Assembly: GCA_029245245.1 (NCBI GenBank)
Contig: JAQWPT010000021.1
Location: forward strand, 62,001-126,000
DNA from: Phycisphaerales bacterium
GTDB taxonomy: Bacteria > Planctomycetota > Phycisphaerae > Phycisphaerales > SM1A02
Reading direction: 5' to 3'
Length of the DNA: 64,000 nucleotides
Both the position numbers and the translations under genes were made by a program. Shown piece after piece: positions 17,170 to 26,552 of this stretch. The notes below the pieces were generated by a model. That model was not told the DNA's origin and searched no databases. It saw nothing but the letters and a program-made list of their open reading frames with translations. Every line of letters starts with the position of its first letter. Positions within the stretch are counted from its first letter, which is position 1.

Positions 17170-17511
17170 ATGAGCAGTGGATTCAAGGAACGGGAAGAAG
17201 GCAACGAGGCCAAGCTCAAGCACGATTCCGATGTGCATTTCAGGATCCAGGCTCGCCGGGACAAGTTGCTCGGGGAGTGGGCGGCTGGCCAGATGGGTCT
17301 CGAAGGAGACGAGGCTGCCAACTACCCCATTGACCTGGTGAAGGCCGACGTGCAGGAACCGGGTGACGATGACGTCCTCAGGAAACTCATGGCCGACTTC
17401 TCCGCCCACGGCGTCGAGGTCTCGGAAGAAGCGCTCAGCCAGCGAATGGCAGAGTTCGAATCCATCGCCACTGAGCAGCTCCAGGGCGAGGGCTACGACG
17501 CAGACGACTGA
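17170..17511 (+). CDS. DUF1476 protein (F1-ATPase inhibitor zeta-like)
   Basis: A 113-residue soluble protein matching DUF1476, the family of the zeta subunit that inhibits the F1-ATPase in Alphaproteobacteria. Matching segments are the opening FKEREEGNEAKLKHD, then ARRDKLLGEWAAGQMGL, then DDDVLRKLMADFSAHGVEVS. In Paracoccus, zeta inserts its N-terminus into F1 to block ATP hydrolysis. Whether this copy does so is inference. No ATP synthase genes are nearby. The start at 17170 is chosen because GGAG lies 11 nt upstream and it opens the conserved N-terminus. The longer frame from 17089 has no homology. The family is rarely noted outside Alphaproteobacteria, so transfer is possible, although base usage looks like that of its neighbours. 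Confidence 0.82.
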   Translation: MSSGFKEREEGNEAKLKHDSDVHFRIQARRDKLLGEWAAGQMGLEGDEAANYPIDLVKADVQEPGDDDVLRKLMADFSAHGVEVSEEALSQRMAEFESIATEQLQGEGYDADD

Positions 17512-17534
17512 ATCCCGGGAGCGTCGTCATCAGG

Positions 17535-18923
17535 TTGAACCTTTCCGATCGCCCGCTGATCCGGCTCCTCACGCTGTGTGTGCTGTACGTGGCCCAGGGC
17601 ATTCCCTACGGGTTCGTCGTCGTGACCCTTGCCGCCTACCTGGCTGAACGGGGATTCGACGCCGGCACGATCGGTGCACTCGCCGCTGCGGGAACGCTTC
17701 CCTGGACCTTCAAGTGGGTCTGGGGGCCGATGATCGACCGGTTCGGGATTCCATCGATGGGACGTCGTCGCCCCTGGATCATCCTCGCCCAGGCCGGCAT
17801 GATCCTGTCCATCGCCGCGATGGCCCTGGTGCCCATGGAGCCGGTACTGAAATCGTTCTGGCTCTGCATTCCCGGCCTTGGGTACGCGGAAATTCCGTAC
17901 ACGGAAGTTTCCGAACGGAGCCTGGCCATCCTGGGCTGGATGGTGTTCGTGCACAACATCTTCAACTCGTTGCAGGATGTATCCGTCGATGCGCTGGCGG
18001 TCGACCTGCTTCGAGAGGAGGAGCGAGGTCGGGTCAGTGGCCTCATGTACGGGTCCAAGTTCATCGGGACATTCATCGGCGGCGCCGTGCTCAGTCGCGT
18101 ACTGACCTCGGAAGGGCTGTCGGGCGTCTTCGTGTGGCAGATCATGATTCTCTCGGGCATCATGCTTCTGCCGCTGCTGCTGCGCGAGCGAGCGGGGGAG
18201 CGGCTGCTTCCGTGGACGAAGGGCAGCATCCAGCTCAAGCCGTCCGAGGCGTTGTCGAACTCCGCGATGATTCTCTTCCGCCGACTCGGGAAGGCATTTT
18301 CACTCAAGTCGACGTTGATCGCCGGGGCGATCGGCCTGGGCATGTTCATTGCCAACGGCGCGCTGGGGCCAGTGCTCCAGGTCTTCTATCAGGAAGATCT
18401 GGGCTGGAAGCGGACCGACTACACCGACATCAGTGGCGGCTGGGGCGTCTTCATGGGGCTGGCGGGGGCCATGGGAGGCGGGTTCCTTGCCGACCTCTTT
18501 GGTGCCAAACGCATCATCGCCATCGGGTCCATCGGGCTGGGCATCTGCTACCTCGGCTTCGCAGCGATGTCGCCTGACGAGTTCGGTGCCGGCTGGTTCT
18601 CATGGGAGTCCAGGGGGGCCATGACGATGTTCATTCTCGCCGAGGGGTTCCTGGTCTCGCTGGCCAGCGTCGGCCTGTTCTCGATGTACATGACCGTGTC
18701 GTGGCCGATCGTGGCCGGAACGCAGTTCACCGCGTACATGGCCCTGCTGAACCTCAGTACGACCACCGGCCAGTGGATGGCCGGCGTGGTGGACAACTAC
18801 GGTTTGGTCAAGGTGATCCTTGCCTTCGGCATCTTCCAACTGCTGCTGGTCCTGCTGCTGCCCCTGATTGATGTGCACCAGACCCGCCGGGTGCTTGGTG
18901 ATGGAACTTCCGCCTCCACTTGA
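17535..18923 (+). CDS. AmpG-like MFS permease
   Basis: Major-facilitator permease of 462 residues with about twelve hydrophobic helices. The first half has TLPWTFKWVWGPMIDRFG and GRRRPWIILAQAG, typical of the AmpG/acetyl-CoA-transporter branch, which in bacteria imports muropeptides for cell-wall recycling. QDVSVDALAVDLL is also characteristic. Substrate assignment is tentative, because Planctomycetota have an unusual, thin peptidoglycan. The start appears to be TTG at 17535, 23 nt after the DUF1476 stop. No in-frame ATG occurs before the second transmembrane segment and the TTG opens the hydrophobic N-terminus properly. The last 25 codons are hydrophilic. Confidence 0.82.
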   Translation: MNLSDRPLIRLLTLCVLYVAQGIPYGFVVVTLAAYLAERGFDAGTIGALAAAGTLPWTFKWVWGPMIDRFGIPSMGRRRPWIILAQAGMILSIAAMALVPMEPVLKSFWLCIPGLGYAEIPYTEVSERSLAILGWMVFVHNIFNSLQDVSVDALAVDLLREEERGRVSGLMYGSKFIGTFIGGAVLSRVLTSEGLSGVFVWQIMILSGIMLLPLLLRERAGERLLPWTKGSIQLKPSEALSNSAMILFRRLGKAFSLKSTLIAGAIGLGMFIANGALGPVLQVFYQEDLGWKRTDYTDISGGWGVFMGLAGAMGGGFLADLFGAKRIIAIGSIGLGICYLGFAAMSPDEFGAGWFSWESRGAMTMFILAEGFLVSLASVGLFSMYMTVSWPIVAGTQFTAYMALLNLSTTTGQWMAGVVDNYGLVKVILAFGIFQLLLVLLLPLIDVHQTRRVLGDGTSAST

Positions 18924-18954
18924 TCTCAGTGGTGCACTGGGGGAGAATCTCCAC

Positions 18955-19758
18955 ATGAAATCTGAAATCAAACATCGCAAGGCACTGACCATTTCCACCG
19001 TCGTCGTGATCGTTCTGGCGATCCTGGTGGTGGTTGGCCTGCGCCTGGTCGACGTGATCGCCAAGTCGGTCATCGATGGACAGGTGACGGCCATTCTCGG
19101 CGTGGAGTCGACAGTTGGTGGAGTCAGCCTGGGCGTACTCACGTCCCGATCCTCATTCACCGACATCACGGTCAAGAACCCGACGGGGTTCGAATATGAC
19201 TACATCCTCTCCGTGGAACGAGCCGAGATCGATTGTGGGATCGGCACGTTGATGTCGGACGACATCGACATTCCACGGATGCTGCTGGAGGGCCTTCACT
19301 TCGACCTGGAGCAGATCGATGACAGAATCAACCTCGAGATTCTCATCAAGCACATCCAGGAGTACATGAAGAGCCTGCCGCCATCGAGTTCCTCCACGGA
19401 GTTGATGATCCACGAGCTGGAGGTTACGAACGTCCACCTGACAGCCAAGGGGAAGATCGTGACGGCAGCCGGTGGCACGATCGACGAGAAGATCCCCGAT
19501 TTCACGGTCAAGAACATCGGCACGACCGGCAATACCGGCCAGATGACCAGCCAGTTCGTATCCATCCTCACCCACGTGGTGATGTCCCGCGTCTTCAAAC
19601 ACCCCATTGACGGGTTGTCGAATGTCACCGTCAGCAGCATCAATTCGGTGCTTGGGAAGATTCCCATCTTCGAGGGGCTCAAGGGCCTTGGGGGGATCCT
19701 GTCCGGTGATGAGAAGGACAAGCCCTCTGCGTCCGAGCCGGACAAGGGCAAGGACTGA
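18955..19758 (+). CDS. Membrane-anchored AsmA-like protein
   Basis: A 267-residue protein with one N-terminal transmembrane helix (TISTVVVIVLAILVVVGLRL) and a periplasmic beta-rich part. The stretch GVESTVGGVSLGVLTSRSSF and its continuation resemble the start of AsmA/DUF748-type proteins, which transport or organise lipids between the membranes. The resemblance is weak and the protein is short, so function is not assigned. It ends in a charged, lysine-rich tail. The ATG at 18955 has GGGAG 11 nt upstream. An in-frame upstream start at 18868 would overlap the permease gene and was rejected. It lies between the permease and the nuclease pair on the same strand. Confidence 0.6.
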   Translation: MKSEIKHRKALTISTVVVIVLAILVVVGLRLVDVIAKSVIDGQVTAILGVESTVGGVSLGVLTSRSSFTDITVKNPTGFEYDYILSVERAEIDCGIGTLMSDDIDIPRMLLEGLHFDLEQIDDRINLEILIKHIQEYMKSLPPSSSSTELMIHELEVTNVHLTAKGKIVTAAGGTIDEKIPDFTVKNIGTTGNTGQMTSQFVSILTHVVMSRVFKHPIDGLSNVTVSSINSVLGKIPIFEGLKGLGGILSGDEKDKPSASEPDKGKD

Positions 19759-19788
19759 CGCCCGGGGCAATCGGCCGACGAGCACGGG

Positions 19789-19794
19789 TATACT
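19789..19794 (+). promoter_or_regulatory. TATACT -10-like box before the AddB-like gene
   Basis: TATACT ends 11 nt before the ATG at 19806. No Shine-Dalgarno lies between, which points to a very short leader. Confidence 0.4.
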
Positions 19795-19805
19795 TGTCCC
19801 TCGGC

Positions 19806-22595
19806 ATGAGTATCGAGCGAGTCTTTCTTGGCAGCGGGCGACATTGCCTGCACGCGGTCGTCGATCATCTCGAGACACGCTTTCCTTCCACGGACAATCA
19901 ATGGGATCTGGAACCGCTGCTCCTGTTGCTGCCCGGCTCGCGTGCCGCCCGCAGGCTCGGTTCGCTGCTTCGCGAACGAGCTGCTGCCGGGAATCTGCAG
20001 TTGATCGCACCCACGATCACCACGCTGGGCAGATTGCCCGAGCGTGTCCTCGTTCCCCGGCTTGAGACCGCCAGCACGATGGCGGAGGTCCTGGGCTGGG
20101 TTTCGGCCATCCGCGCTGCGGATCGCCCCGTGCTCGAGCGACTGCTGGGACGCCGGCAGTTCGTGCAGGGTGAAGCCAGTGATGAGTCGATTGAATCCAT
20201 GGCGGATCGCCTTGCGAGCATGGCGTCGGAGGTTGCTGGCGGCGGCTTGAGCTTCCAGGAGGTGGTCGAGCATGATGTCATGCAGACCAATCCGGATGCA
20301 TTGCGCTGGCGGGATCTGGCCAGCCTGCAGCAGTGGCAATGCAACTGGCTTCATGACAACGGCCTCGAGGGACGTGATGTCAGGTTCCGTGCCGCCATCG
20401 AGGGTGACGTTGAAATCATTCATCCTCGTCATGTCGGCATCATCAGCGCCGACATGAATGCGCTGCAGCGCCAACTGCTGGAAACACTGGCCAGTCGTGG
20501 ATCGGAGGTGTTTGCCATGATCCATGCCGACGACAGCATGGCCGATGCCTTTGACGAGCATGGTTGCGTCGATCCCGAGGCATGGCGCCATCGGACGATC
20601 GACATCGATGACGAGGTTCAACATGTTGCTGACAGTCCGGACGACCAGGTGGCCTGCATCGTGGACCTGCTTGGTTCAATGGGTGGGCTGCATGTCGACG
20701 ACGTGTCCATCGGTGTTTCCGATGCGAAACTGCTTCCGCACTGCCATCGCATTCTGCCTTCCTGGGGCGTGCCGATGCATGATCCCTCCGGCGTGCGGAT
20801 GGATCGAACGCGAATCGGCCGACTGCTGTCAACCATTGAACGGTTCCTTGAAGGCGGCCAGGCATCCGAGTTCGCGACACTGCTGCGCGACCCCATCTTC
20901 GAGCGATGGGCGCTCGAGCAGGGGGGGGACGCGAAAATAGATCTGCTCGACGCATTCGACCGGTACCGCCAGGACTGCCTTCCGATGGAACTGGAGCACC
21001 ACCTGCCGGAGGACCATGTCCGCCTTGCCAGGGTCCTGCGCCCCTGTCTTGAGCGACTGGAACTGTTGCAAGGCGAGCCGATGGACGTGTCCGGGTGCGT
21101 CGATCTGCTCGAGCCGCTGCTTCTGGAACTCCTGGCTCCGTCCATGGAGTTGCTGGAGGAGGATGATCGACGCGTTCTCGGTGACCTCGGCCGCACGCTT
21201 GAGGAGCTGCTTCATCTTTCATGCCTGATCAAGGATGTGACCTGCGCAGCGTTGCTTCGCATGGTTCGACGTGCTTTCGAGAACGCGACGCTGTCACGCC
21301 GGGCGGACGAGCCGAGCGTTGAACTGCTGGGCTGGCTCGACTGTCATCTTGATGACGCCCAGACGCTGCTGCTGGCCGGCTGCAATGAGGGCATGCTGCC
21401 CAAGTCGCTCGAGTCTGATGCATTTCTTCCCAATGAACTGCGGCGAGCGCTGGGCCTGGTCGACGACGATCGTCGATGGGCACGTGACGCCTATCTTCTG
21501 CAGGCCACACTGCACAGTGGTCGTGAAGTCCATGTCGTTTCGGGTCGCCGGGCGCTGGATGGCGACGCGCTTGCTCCCAGTCGACTCCTGCTGACTGGGG
21601 AATCGACCACGATCGCCCGACGCATCATGGCCTTTACCGGTGGTTCGGTTCGATTCCAATCCGACGCTCCGGCCACGTCGTCGACCACGACCCTCGAGCG
21701 GTGCCCTGTTCCCACCCATCTTCCTGCCGTCGATACGCTGAGCGTGACCGCATTCGCCGACTACCTCACTTGTCCCTACCGGTTCATGCTCAAGCATGTT
21801 CTGGGGATCAAACTGCAGGAAGACGAGCCGGAAGAGTTGACGGCATTGGCATTCGGTTCGCTCGCCCACGACGTGCTCGAAGCATTCGGCCGAACGGAGA
21901 TGAAGGAAGCCGCCCCGACGACGGACAGCGGGAAGATCAAGGAGATCCTCGACGCGGCGCTGGATCACGAAATCAAAACCCGTTTCGGCCGCTCGCTTCT
22001 GCCGACGGTGACCCTGCAGGTCAACCTGCTGCGGTGGCGACTGCACGAGTTTGCCCGACGCCAGGCCGACCAGGCTCGCGCAGGGTGGAAGATCGCCCGG
22101 GTCGAGTTGAGTTTCGGACATGAATCGTCCCGGAGAACATACGACCACCTCCCGGTTCCGTTCCCGGGCCGCGAGTCCATGCTGGTTCGTGGCCGAATCG
22201 ACCGTGTCGATGTGCACGAGGACGGGCAGCGCATCCGGGTACTCGATTACAAGACCGGCAACTCCCACAGGAAGCCGGCGGAGGTTCATCGCAAGAGCGA
22301 CCAGTGGGTGAACCTGCAGTTGCCGTTGTACCGGCACCTGGTCCAGGCGGCTGGGTTCGACATCAAGCACTGTGAACTGGGGTACGTCAATCTTCCGTCC
22401 ACCCTCGAGAAGGTCGACTTCCAACTCGCCACGTGGACGCAGGACGACTACGACACGGCCGATGTGGCCGCGGTGTCGGTGATCGACGGCGTGCTCGCGG
22501 GTGCGTTTGCGCCATCGGAGACTGCTCCGCCGTTCCACGATGACTGGGGGCGGATCTGCGGAACGTCCGTGATCGATTTGGAGGACATCGAGTGA
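19806..22595 (+). CDS. AddB-like PD-(D/E)XK nuclease subunit
   Basis: A 929-residue protein that fits the AddB/RexB role in processing double-strand DNA ends together with the helicase encoded next to it. The N-terminal region (VFLGSGRHCLHAVV, LLLLPGSRAARRLG) aligns with the inactivated helicase half, with no usable Walker A motif. The middle shows LLLAGCNEGMLPKSLESDAF. The C-terminal nuclease has FGSLAHDVLEAFG (about residue 684), RGRIDRVDV (about 796) and VLDYKTGN (about 812), which supply the PD-(D/E)XK active site. Only one cysteine sits at the nuclease entrance (LTCPYRFML), and the C-terminal cysteine triplet of classical AddB is missing, so an iron-sulfur cluster is unlikely. The stop overlaps the next start (GTGA). 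ATG 19806 is preferred to TTG 19794. Confidence 0.85.
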   Translation: MSIERVFLGSGRHCLHAVVDHLETRFPSTDNQWDLEPLLLLLPGSRAARRLGSLLRERAAAGNLQLIAPTITTLGRLPERVLVPRLETASTMAEVLGWVSAIRAADRPVLERLLGRRQFVQGEASDESIESMADRLASMASEVAGGGLSFQEVVEHDVMQTNPDALRWRDLASLQQWQCNWLHDNGLEGRDVRFRAAIEGDVEIIHPRHVGIISADMNALQRQLLETLASRGSEVFAMIHADDSMADAFDEHGCVDPEAWRHRTIDIDDEVQHVADSPDDQVACIVDLLGSMGGLHVDDVSIGVSDAKLLPHCHRILPSWGVPMHDPSGVRMDRTRIGRLLSTIERFLEGGQASEFATLLRDPIFERWALEQGGDAKIDLLDAFDRYRQDCLPMELEHHLPEDHVRLARVLRPCLERLELLQGEPMDVSGCVDLLEPLLLELLAPSMELLEEDDRRVLGDLGRTLEELLHLSCLIKDVTCAALLRMVRRAFENATLSRRADEPSVELLGWLDCHLDDAQTLLLAGCNEGMLPKSLESDAFLPNELRRALGLVDDDRRWARDAYLLQATLHSGREVHVVSGRRALDGDALAPSRLLLTGESTTIARRIMAFTGGSVRFQSDAPATSSTTTLERCPVPTHLPAVDTLSVTAFADYLTCPYRFMLKHVLGIKLQEDEPEELTALAFGSLAHDVLEAFGRTEMKEAAPTTDSGKIKEILDAALDHEIKTRFGRSLLPTVTLQVNLLRWRLHEFARRQADQARAGWKIARVELSFGHESSRRTYDHLPVPFPGRESMLVRGRIDRVDVHEDGQRIRVLDYKTGNSHRKPAEVHRKSDQWVNLQLPLYRHLVQAAGFDIKHCELGYVNLPSTLEKVDFQLATWTQDDYDTADVAAVSVIDGVLAGAFAPSETAPPFHDDWGRICGTSVIDLEDIE

Positions 22596-25500
22596 GTGCT
22601 TCACGCAGCATCACGATCGCCTCCGCCGGCTCGGGCAAGACCTACACCCTGGCCAACCAGCTCATTGCCTGGATGATTGATCGGTTGCGCACCGAGGACG
22701 ATCCGGGATGCGATCGGATACTCGCCTCGACGTTCACGCGAAAGGCAGCGGGAGAGATCCTGGACCGGGTCCTCGAGCACCTGGCCAAGGGCGTGCTCGA
22801 TGCGTCCGTCTGCAGGCAGTACGCACTGGGCATGGGGCTTGATCCGACGCCGACGACGGAGGAGTTCGCCGTGGTGCTGCAGGCGGTCGTTCGTTCGATG
22901 CATCGCTTGAAGATCAGCACGCTCGACGGGTTCTTTTATCGCGTCGCCAGGTCATTCTCGTCGGAACTCGGGTTGCCGGACCACTGGACCATGGCCAACG
23001 AGTTTGAAGAGAAGTCTCTGCACATGGAGGCGCTTACGGCGCTGTTGCAATCCCCAAAGGGTCCGATGGTTGGCGATCTGCTCCAGATGCTCCAGCGTGG
23101 GAAGGAAAGTCGTTCGATCGTCGAAGTCGTGCAGAACCACGTCTGGGGTCGCGACGGCGCCATCGAGCAGTACCGGCTCACACGCCTGCTTTCTGACCAG
23201 GCTTCGGCCTGGTCGTGGCTGCGCCCTGGCGACGATGGTCGCACCCTTGATGGGGGGCGATTTCATTCGAAGGACGAGCGGTCCGCAGCCATTGAACAGA
23301 TGGACGAGGTCACGCTGCCGCGAACGAAGCAGGGACATGAAAACAAGACGTTCAAGACCGCCTGGCTCAGGCTGAAGCAGATCGCCTTGAACGAGGAGTG
23401 GGAAACGTTTCTCAATGACAGTTTCATTCTCCGCGGCTATTTCGGCCCGCAGGTCTTCAGCCGCGTCCACGTCGATCCCGAGTTGCGGGAGGTGATCGAA
23501 CCTCTCGTGGATCATGCCAGGTCGGTCATCATCGAGTCCCGGCATCGGCAACTGGTCTCAGCGCTGGGACTGCTTGAACTGCTGGAGCAGCATTACCGGG
23601 AACTCCAGGAACATTGCGGCCGATTCACGTTTGGTGACATTGCCCAGCGGCTGGCCGAAGCGGGGCTGGTTCGACACGGAGAACTCGGCCACCTGTGGTA
23701 TCGCCTCGATGGGATCGTGCGTGACATCGCCCTGGACGAGTTCCAGGACACATCGCGATCCCAGTTCGATGTGCTCAACCCGATCATCGAGGAGATTCTC
23801 AGCGGCATCGGCAGTGAAGAGGATCGCGGCTTCCTGGTCCTGGCCGATCCCAAGCAGTCCATCTACGCGTGGCGAGGCGGCACGCCTGCTCTGGTTGATC
23901 TCCTGGAGCAGCGCCATGCCGACCAACTCCAGGCCTCGGTGCCATTGACCCGGAGTTGGCGTTCTTCGCAGGTCGTGCTCGATGCCGTTGACGCCATCTT
24001 CGGCGGCCTGTCATCAAACACCGTGTTTTCATACGACGGCCTGCAGGGTGCGGCGCAGGAAGGAGCCGAGGCGTGGGCGTCGCGATACGAGCCGCACGAG
24101 GCGGCTCGGGACCTTCCCGGGCATGTTCGAGTCGTCGTCCCGAAGATTGCGGAGCACGCGAACCCGAGTCAGCGCGATACCGTCGACGCCGCGGTCGACC
24201 TGATCGTCCAGCGCCAGTCGGAGGACCCCGGCCGGATCATTGGAGTTCTGACCAGCAGCAACAAGGCGGCGACCCGGATTGCGACGATGCTGCGTCACCG
24301 GGGTGTCGAGGCCAGTGAGGAGGGGGCAAGTGCCCTGACCGATTCACTGGCGGTGGGAGCGATCCTCTCGATGCTGCACCTTGCGGATCATCCCGGTGAT
24401 CATCGTTCCTTCTTTCACGTGACCACCACGCCTCTTGCCGGGCTGCTGGGCCTGACGGGTTCCGAAGGGACTGACCGAGCCACGTGGAGAGACCGTGCCC
24501 GTACGGTGGCACGGGACATACGTGAACGCTTGTCTCTGCAGGGGTACGGAGCCTTCATGCAGGAGTCGGCGGACTGCCTGCTTCCTTCCTGCAACGAGGC
24601 GGATGTTCGCCGCCTGGGTCACATGGTGGAGATGGGTGAACTGTGGGACGAGCAGGCCACGGGGCGCCCCGCAGGGTTCGTGCAGTTCGTCGAGCAGTCC
24701 TCTCGCGGGTCCGTGGCTTCTGCATCGGTTCGGGTGATGACCATCCACAAGTCCAAGGGCCTCGAGTTCGACGAGGTCGTGCTCCCGGAACTCGGCCGCC
24801 TTCTGGCGAAAGCTCCCAAGGGCTTCTTCACATGGAGTGATGCTCCTACGGAACTGCCGTCGCGAATCGTTCCGACGTTCACGAAGCCGCTCCTTCCGTC
24901 CTGGCCGACCATCGAGGAGGAGTGCTACGGAGCCTGGTCGCACCAGCAGATCCAGGAATCACTTTCGATGCTGTACGTTGCGATGACCCGTGCCAGGTAC
25001 GCGCTGCACATGGTCCTCCGGCCGCACGACCCCACGAAGAAAGGGGTTCCCAAGAACATCCTGACGCACGAGGGGCTTCTGCGTGGTGGATTCGAGGGGC
25101 TTGATGACGCCATGCGGGATCACCAGGAGCAGAAGAACACCACCGTCTGGTACCGGGGTGATCCAGACTGGTATCGACATGTCGTTGCTGACGGGGAGGC
25201 CACGTCACTCACCGTGCCGCAACGGCCGACCCTGGCGATGGATCCCAGGCGAGAGTCACGGCAGACCGTGACCGTGTCGCCATCGATGCATGAAGCCGCA
25301 GAGGGAGCGATTGAATCGCTCGTGGATCGTGGTGACTCCCGGTTTGCGATGCTGCGCGGAACGCTGATGCACGAGTTTCTGTGTCTCGTGGAGTGGTTCG
25401 AGGATGGTCAGCCGGATGAGGCTTCACTGGCATCGACCGTGCGCAAGGTCTCCATGGAGATCGGTCGCCCGATTCCGGAGGATGTGCTCGAGAGCGCCAT

Positions 25501-25897
25501 GGGTGCGTACCAGCACGCCCTGGAGGCACCGGCGATCATCCATCGCCTGTCCCGGTGCTCCTACCAGGAGCGGGACCATGATCAACTGGTGGTTCGCAAC
25601 GAACTTCCATTCATCGCCCGTACCGACTCCGGGGAGACCTGGGGGCGATTCGATCGACTGGTACTGGGCATGCGGGATGGGCGACCGGTCTGGGCGGATC
25701 TGGTCGATTTCAAGTCGGATACGGCAACAATGGAGACCGCTCCGGATGTTTTGGAGAGCCACCGGGGGCAGTTGGAGGACTACATGTCTTCGATCCAGTC
25801 GATGTACCACCTGGATGCCTCGGTGGTGACGGCGCGACTGCTCTTGACGGGACCAGGCCTCGATGTGGTTCTCCACGGAAGCGGAGAGAACCCCTGA
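22592..25897 (+). CDS. AddA-like UvrD-family helicase-nuclease
   Basis: A 1101-residue superfamily 1A helicase with a C-terminal nuclease, the AddA/RecB-like partner of the preceding protein in recombinational repair of DNA ends. Motifs in order are Walker A ASAGSGKT (residues 10-17), ILASTFTRKAAGEI (Ia), ALDEFQDTS (about 381-389, Walker B), LADPKQSIYAWRGG (motif III), TIHKSKGLEFDEVVLPEL (V, about 718) and LYVAMTRARYALH (VI, about 793). The nuclease shows RGTLMHEFL (about 922), GRFDRLVLG and LVDFKSD (about 1037). It starts at GTG, overlapping the AddB-like stop by four bases, so synthesis is translationally coupled. Whether the enzyme responds to a Chi sequence cannot be seen from here. Confidence 0.9.
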   Translation: MSASRSITIASAGSGKTYTLANQLIAWMIDRLRTEDDPGCDRILASTFTRKAAGEILDRVLEHLAKGVLDASVCRQYALGMGLDPTPTTEEFAVVLQAVVRSMHRLKISTLDGFFYRVARSFSSELGLPDHWTMANEFEEKSLHMEALTALLQSPKGPMVGDLLQMLQRGKESRSIVEVVQNHVWGRDGAIEQYRLTRLLSDQASAWSWLRPGDDGRTLDGGRFHSKDERSAAIEQMDEVTLPRTKQGHENKTFKTAWLRLKQIALNEEWETFLNDSFILRGYFGPQVFSRVHVDPELREVIEPLVDHARSVIIESRHRQLVSALGLLELLEQHYRELQEHCGRFTFGDIAQRLAEAGLVRHGELGHLWYRLDGIVRDIALDEFQDTSRSQFDVLNPIIEEILSGIGSEEDRGFLVLADPKQSIYAWRGGTPALVDLLEQRHADQLQASVPLTRSWRSSQVVLDAVDAIFGGLSSNTVFSYDGLQGAAQEGAEAWASRYEPHEAARDLPGHVRVVVPKIAEHANPSQRDTVDAAVDLIVQRQSEDPGRIIGVLTSSNKAATRIATMLRHRGVEASEEGASALTDSLAVGAILSMLHLADHPGDHRSFFHVTTTPLAGLLGLTGSEGTDRATWRDRARTVARDIRERLSLQGYGAFMQESADCLLPSCNEADVRRLGHMVEMGELWDEQATGRPAGFVQFVEQSSRGSVASASVRVMTIHKSKGLEFDEVVLPELGRLLAKAPKGFFTWSDAPTELPSRIVPTFTKPLLPSWPTIEEECYGAWSHQQIQESLSMLYVAMTRARYALHMVLRPHDPTKKGVPKNILTHEGLLRGGFEGLDDAMRDHQEQKNTTVWYRGDPDWYRHVVADGEATSLTVPQRPTLAMDPRRESRQTVTVSPSMHEAAEGAIESLVDRGDSRFAMLRGTLMHEFLCLVEWFEDGQPDEASLASTVRKVSMEIGRPIPEDVLESAMGAYQHALEAPAIIHRLSRCSYQERDHDQLVVRNELPFIARTDSGETWGRFDRLVLGMRDGRPVWADLVDFKSDTATMETAPDVLESHRGQLEDYMSSIQSMYHLDASVVTARLLLTGPGLDVVLHGSGENP

Positions 25898-25913
25898 GAG
25901 TCCCGTTGGGTAC

Positions 25914-26393
25914 TCAGTTCTTCGCGGATTCCTCGGTGGATTGCATGGCGAGCCCATCGGGGACATCGCCCTCGATCCCGGATCGGACCGACTGCAACTG
26001 CACTCGCCAATGATTCACTTCCTTGCGGAAGTCCTGGATGATCGGTTCAGGCACGCTGTTTCGGCGTGAGACGAGGACACGTCGATACACCACGCCCGGG
26101 AGCACTTCGTCATCGGCAGGGCCCCACAACTGGCGGTAGAAGGCGATCTCGAGTGCCGAAACTTCGAACTTCTTGGCCAGTTGCTCGACGCCAGGGAGGG
26201 CGTCCAGTTGTACGCCCTCGATGATCTTCCACATGAAGTTGTCGAGGCCCGCGGGTCGATTTGTTTCATCGACCTTCATGCCGACCATCTGGATGGCGAG
26301 GTGTTCGGGAAGGGAAAGAAGACGACCATTGGACAGCCGCCCTTTCTTCCACTCCAGAATGCTCTGCTCGAGATTGTGGATGCTGTCAGCCAT
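25914..26393 (-). CDS. Hypothetical soluble protein
   Basis: A 159-residue cytoplasmic protein with no signal peptide or membrane helix and no motif I recognise. It is mixed in charge, contains LPEHLAIQMVGMKVDE and a helical segment FEVSALEIAFYRQLWGPADD, and has no cysteine. A strong Shine-Dalgarno (GAGGTGAC) precedes the ATG at 26393, and codon use matches the neighbours, so it is very likely a real gene. It converges on the AddA-like gene with a 16-nt gap and lies downstream of the small membrane protein on the same strand, separated by a terminator. Confidence 0.72.
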   Translation of the reverse strand: MADSIHNLEQSILEWKKGRLSNGRLLSLPEHLAIQMVGMKVDETNRPAGLDNFMWKIIEGVQLDALPGVEQLAKKFEVSALEIAFYRQLWGPADDEVLPGVVYRRVLVSRRNSVPEPIIQDFRKEVNHWRVQLQSVRSGIEGDVPDGLAMQSTEESAKN

Positions 26394-26489
26394 GTCACCT
26401 CTTCACTGGAGGCTTCCATGATATCTCGATGCGTATGCACCTCGGACAAACAGTTTGTGCATGAATGCACGAACCGCGGTCAGGCACCT

Positions 26490-26525
26490 AAAAAGACACC
26501 TGCCCGCCTGGAAGGCGGGCAGGTG
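26490..26525 (-). terminator. Intrinsic terminator of the small membrane protein gene
   Basis: A 12-bp perfect GC-rich stem (CACCTGCCCGCC and its complement, 5-nt loop, 26497-26525) is followed on the minus strand by TCTTTTT. It begins 28 nt after the stop of the 82-residue protein gene. Confidence 0.9.
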
Positions 26526-26552
26526 CCATGTATTCAGTTTCGTGAAGCGTGG

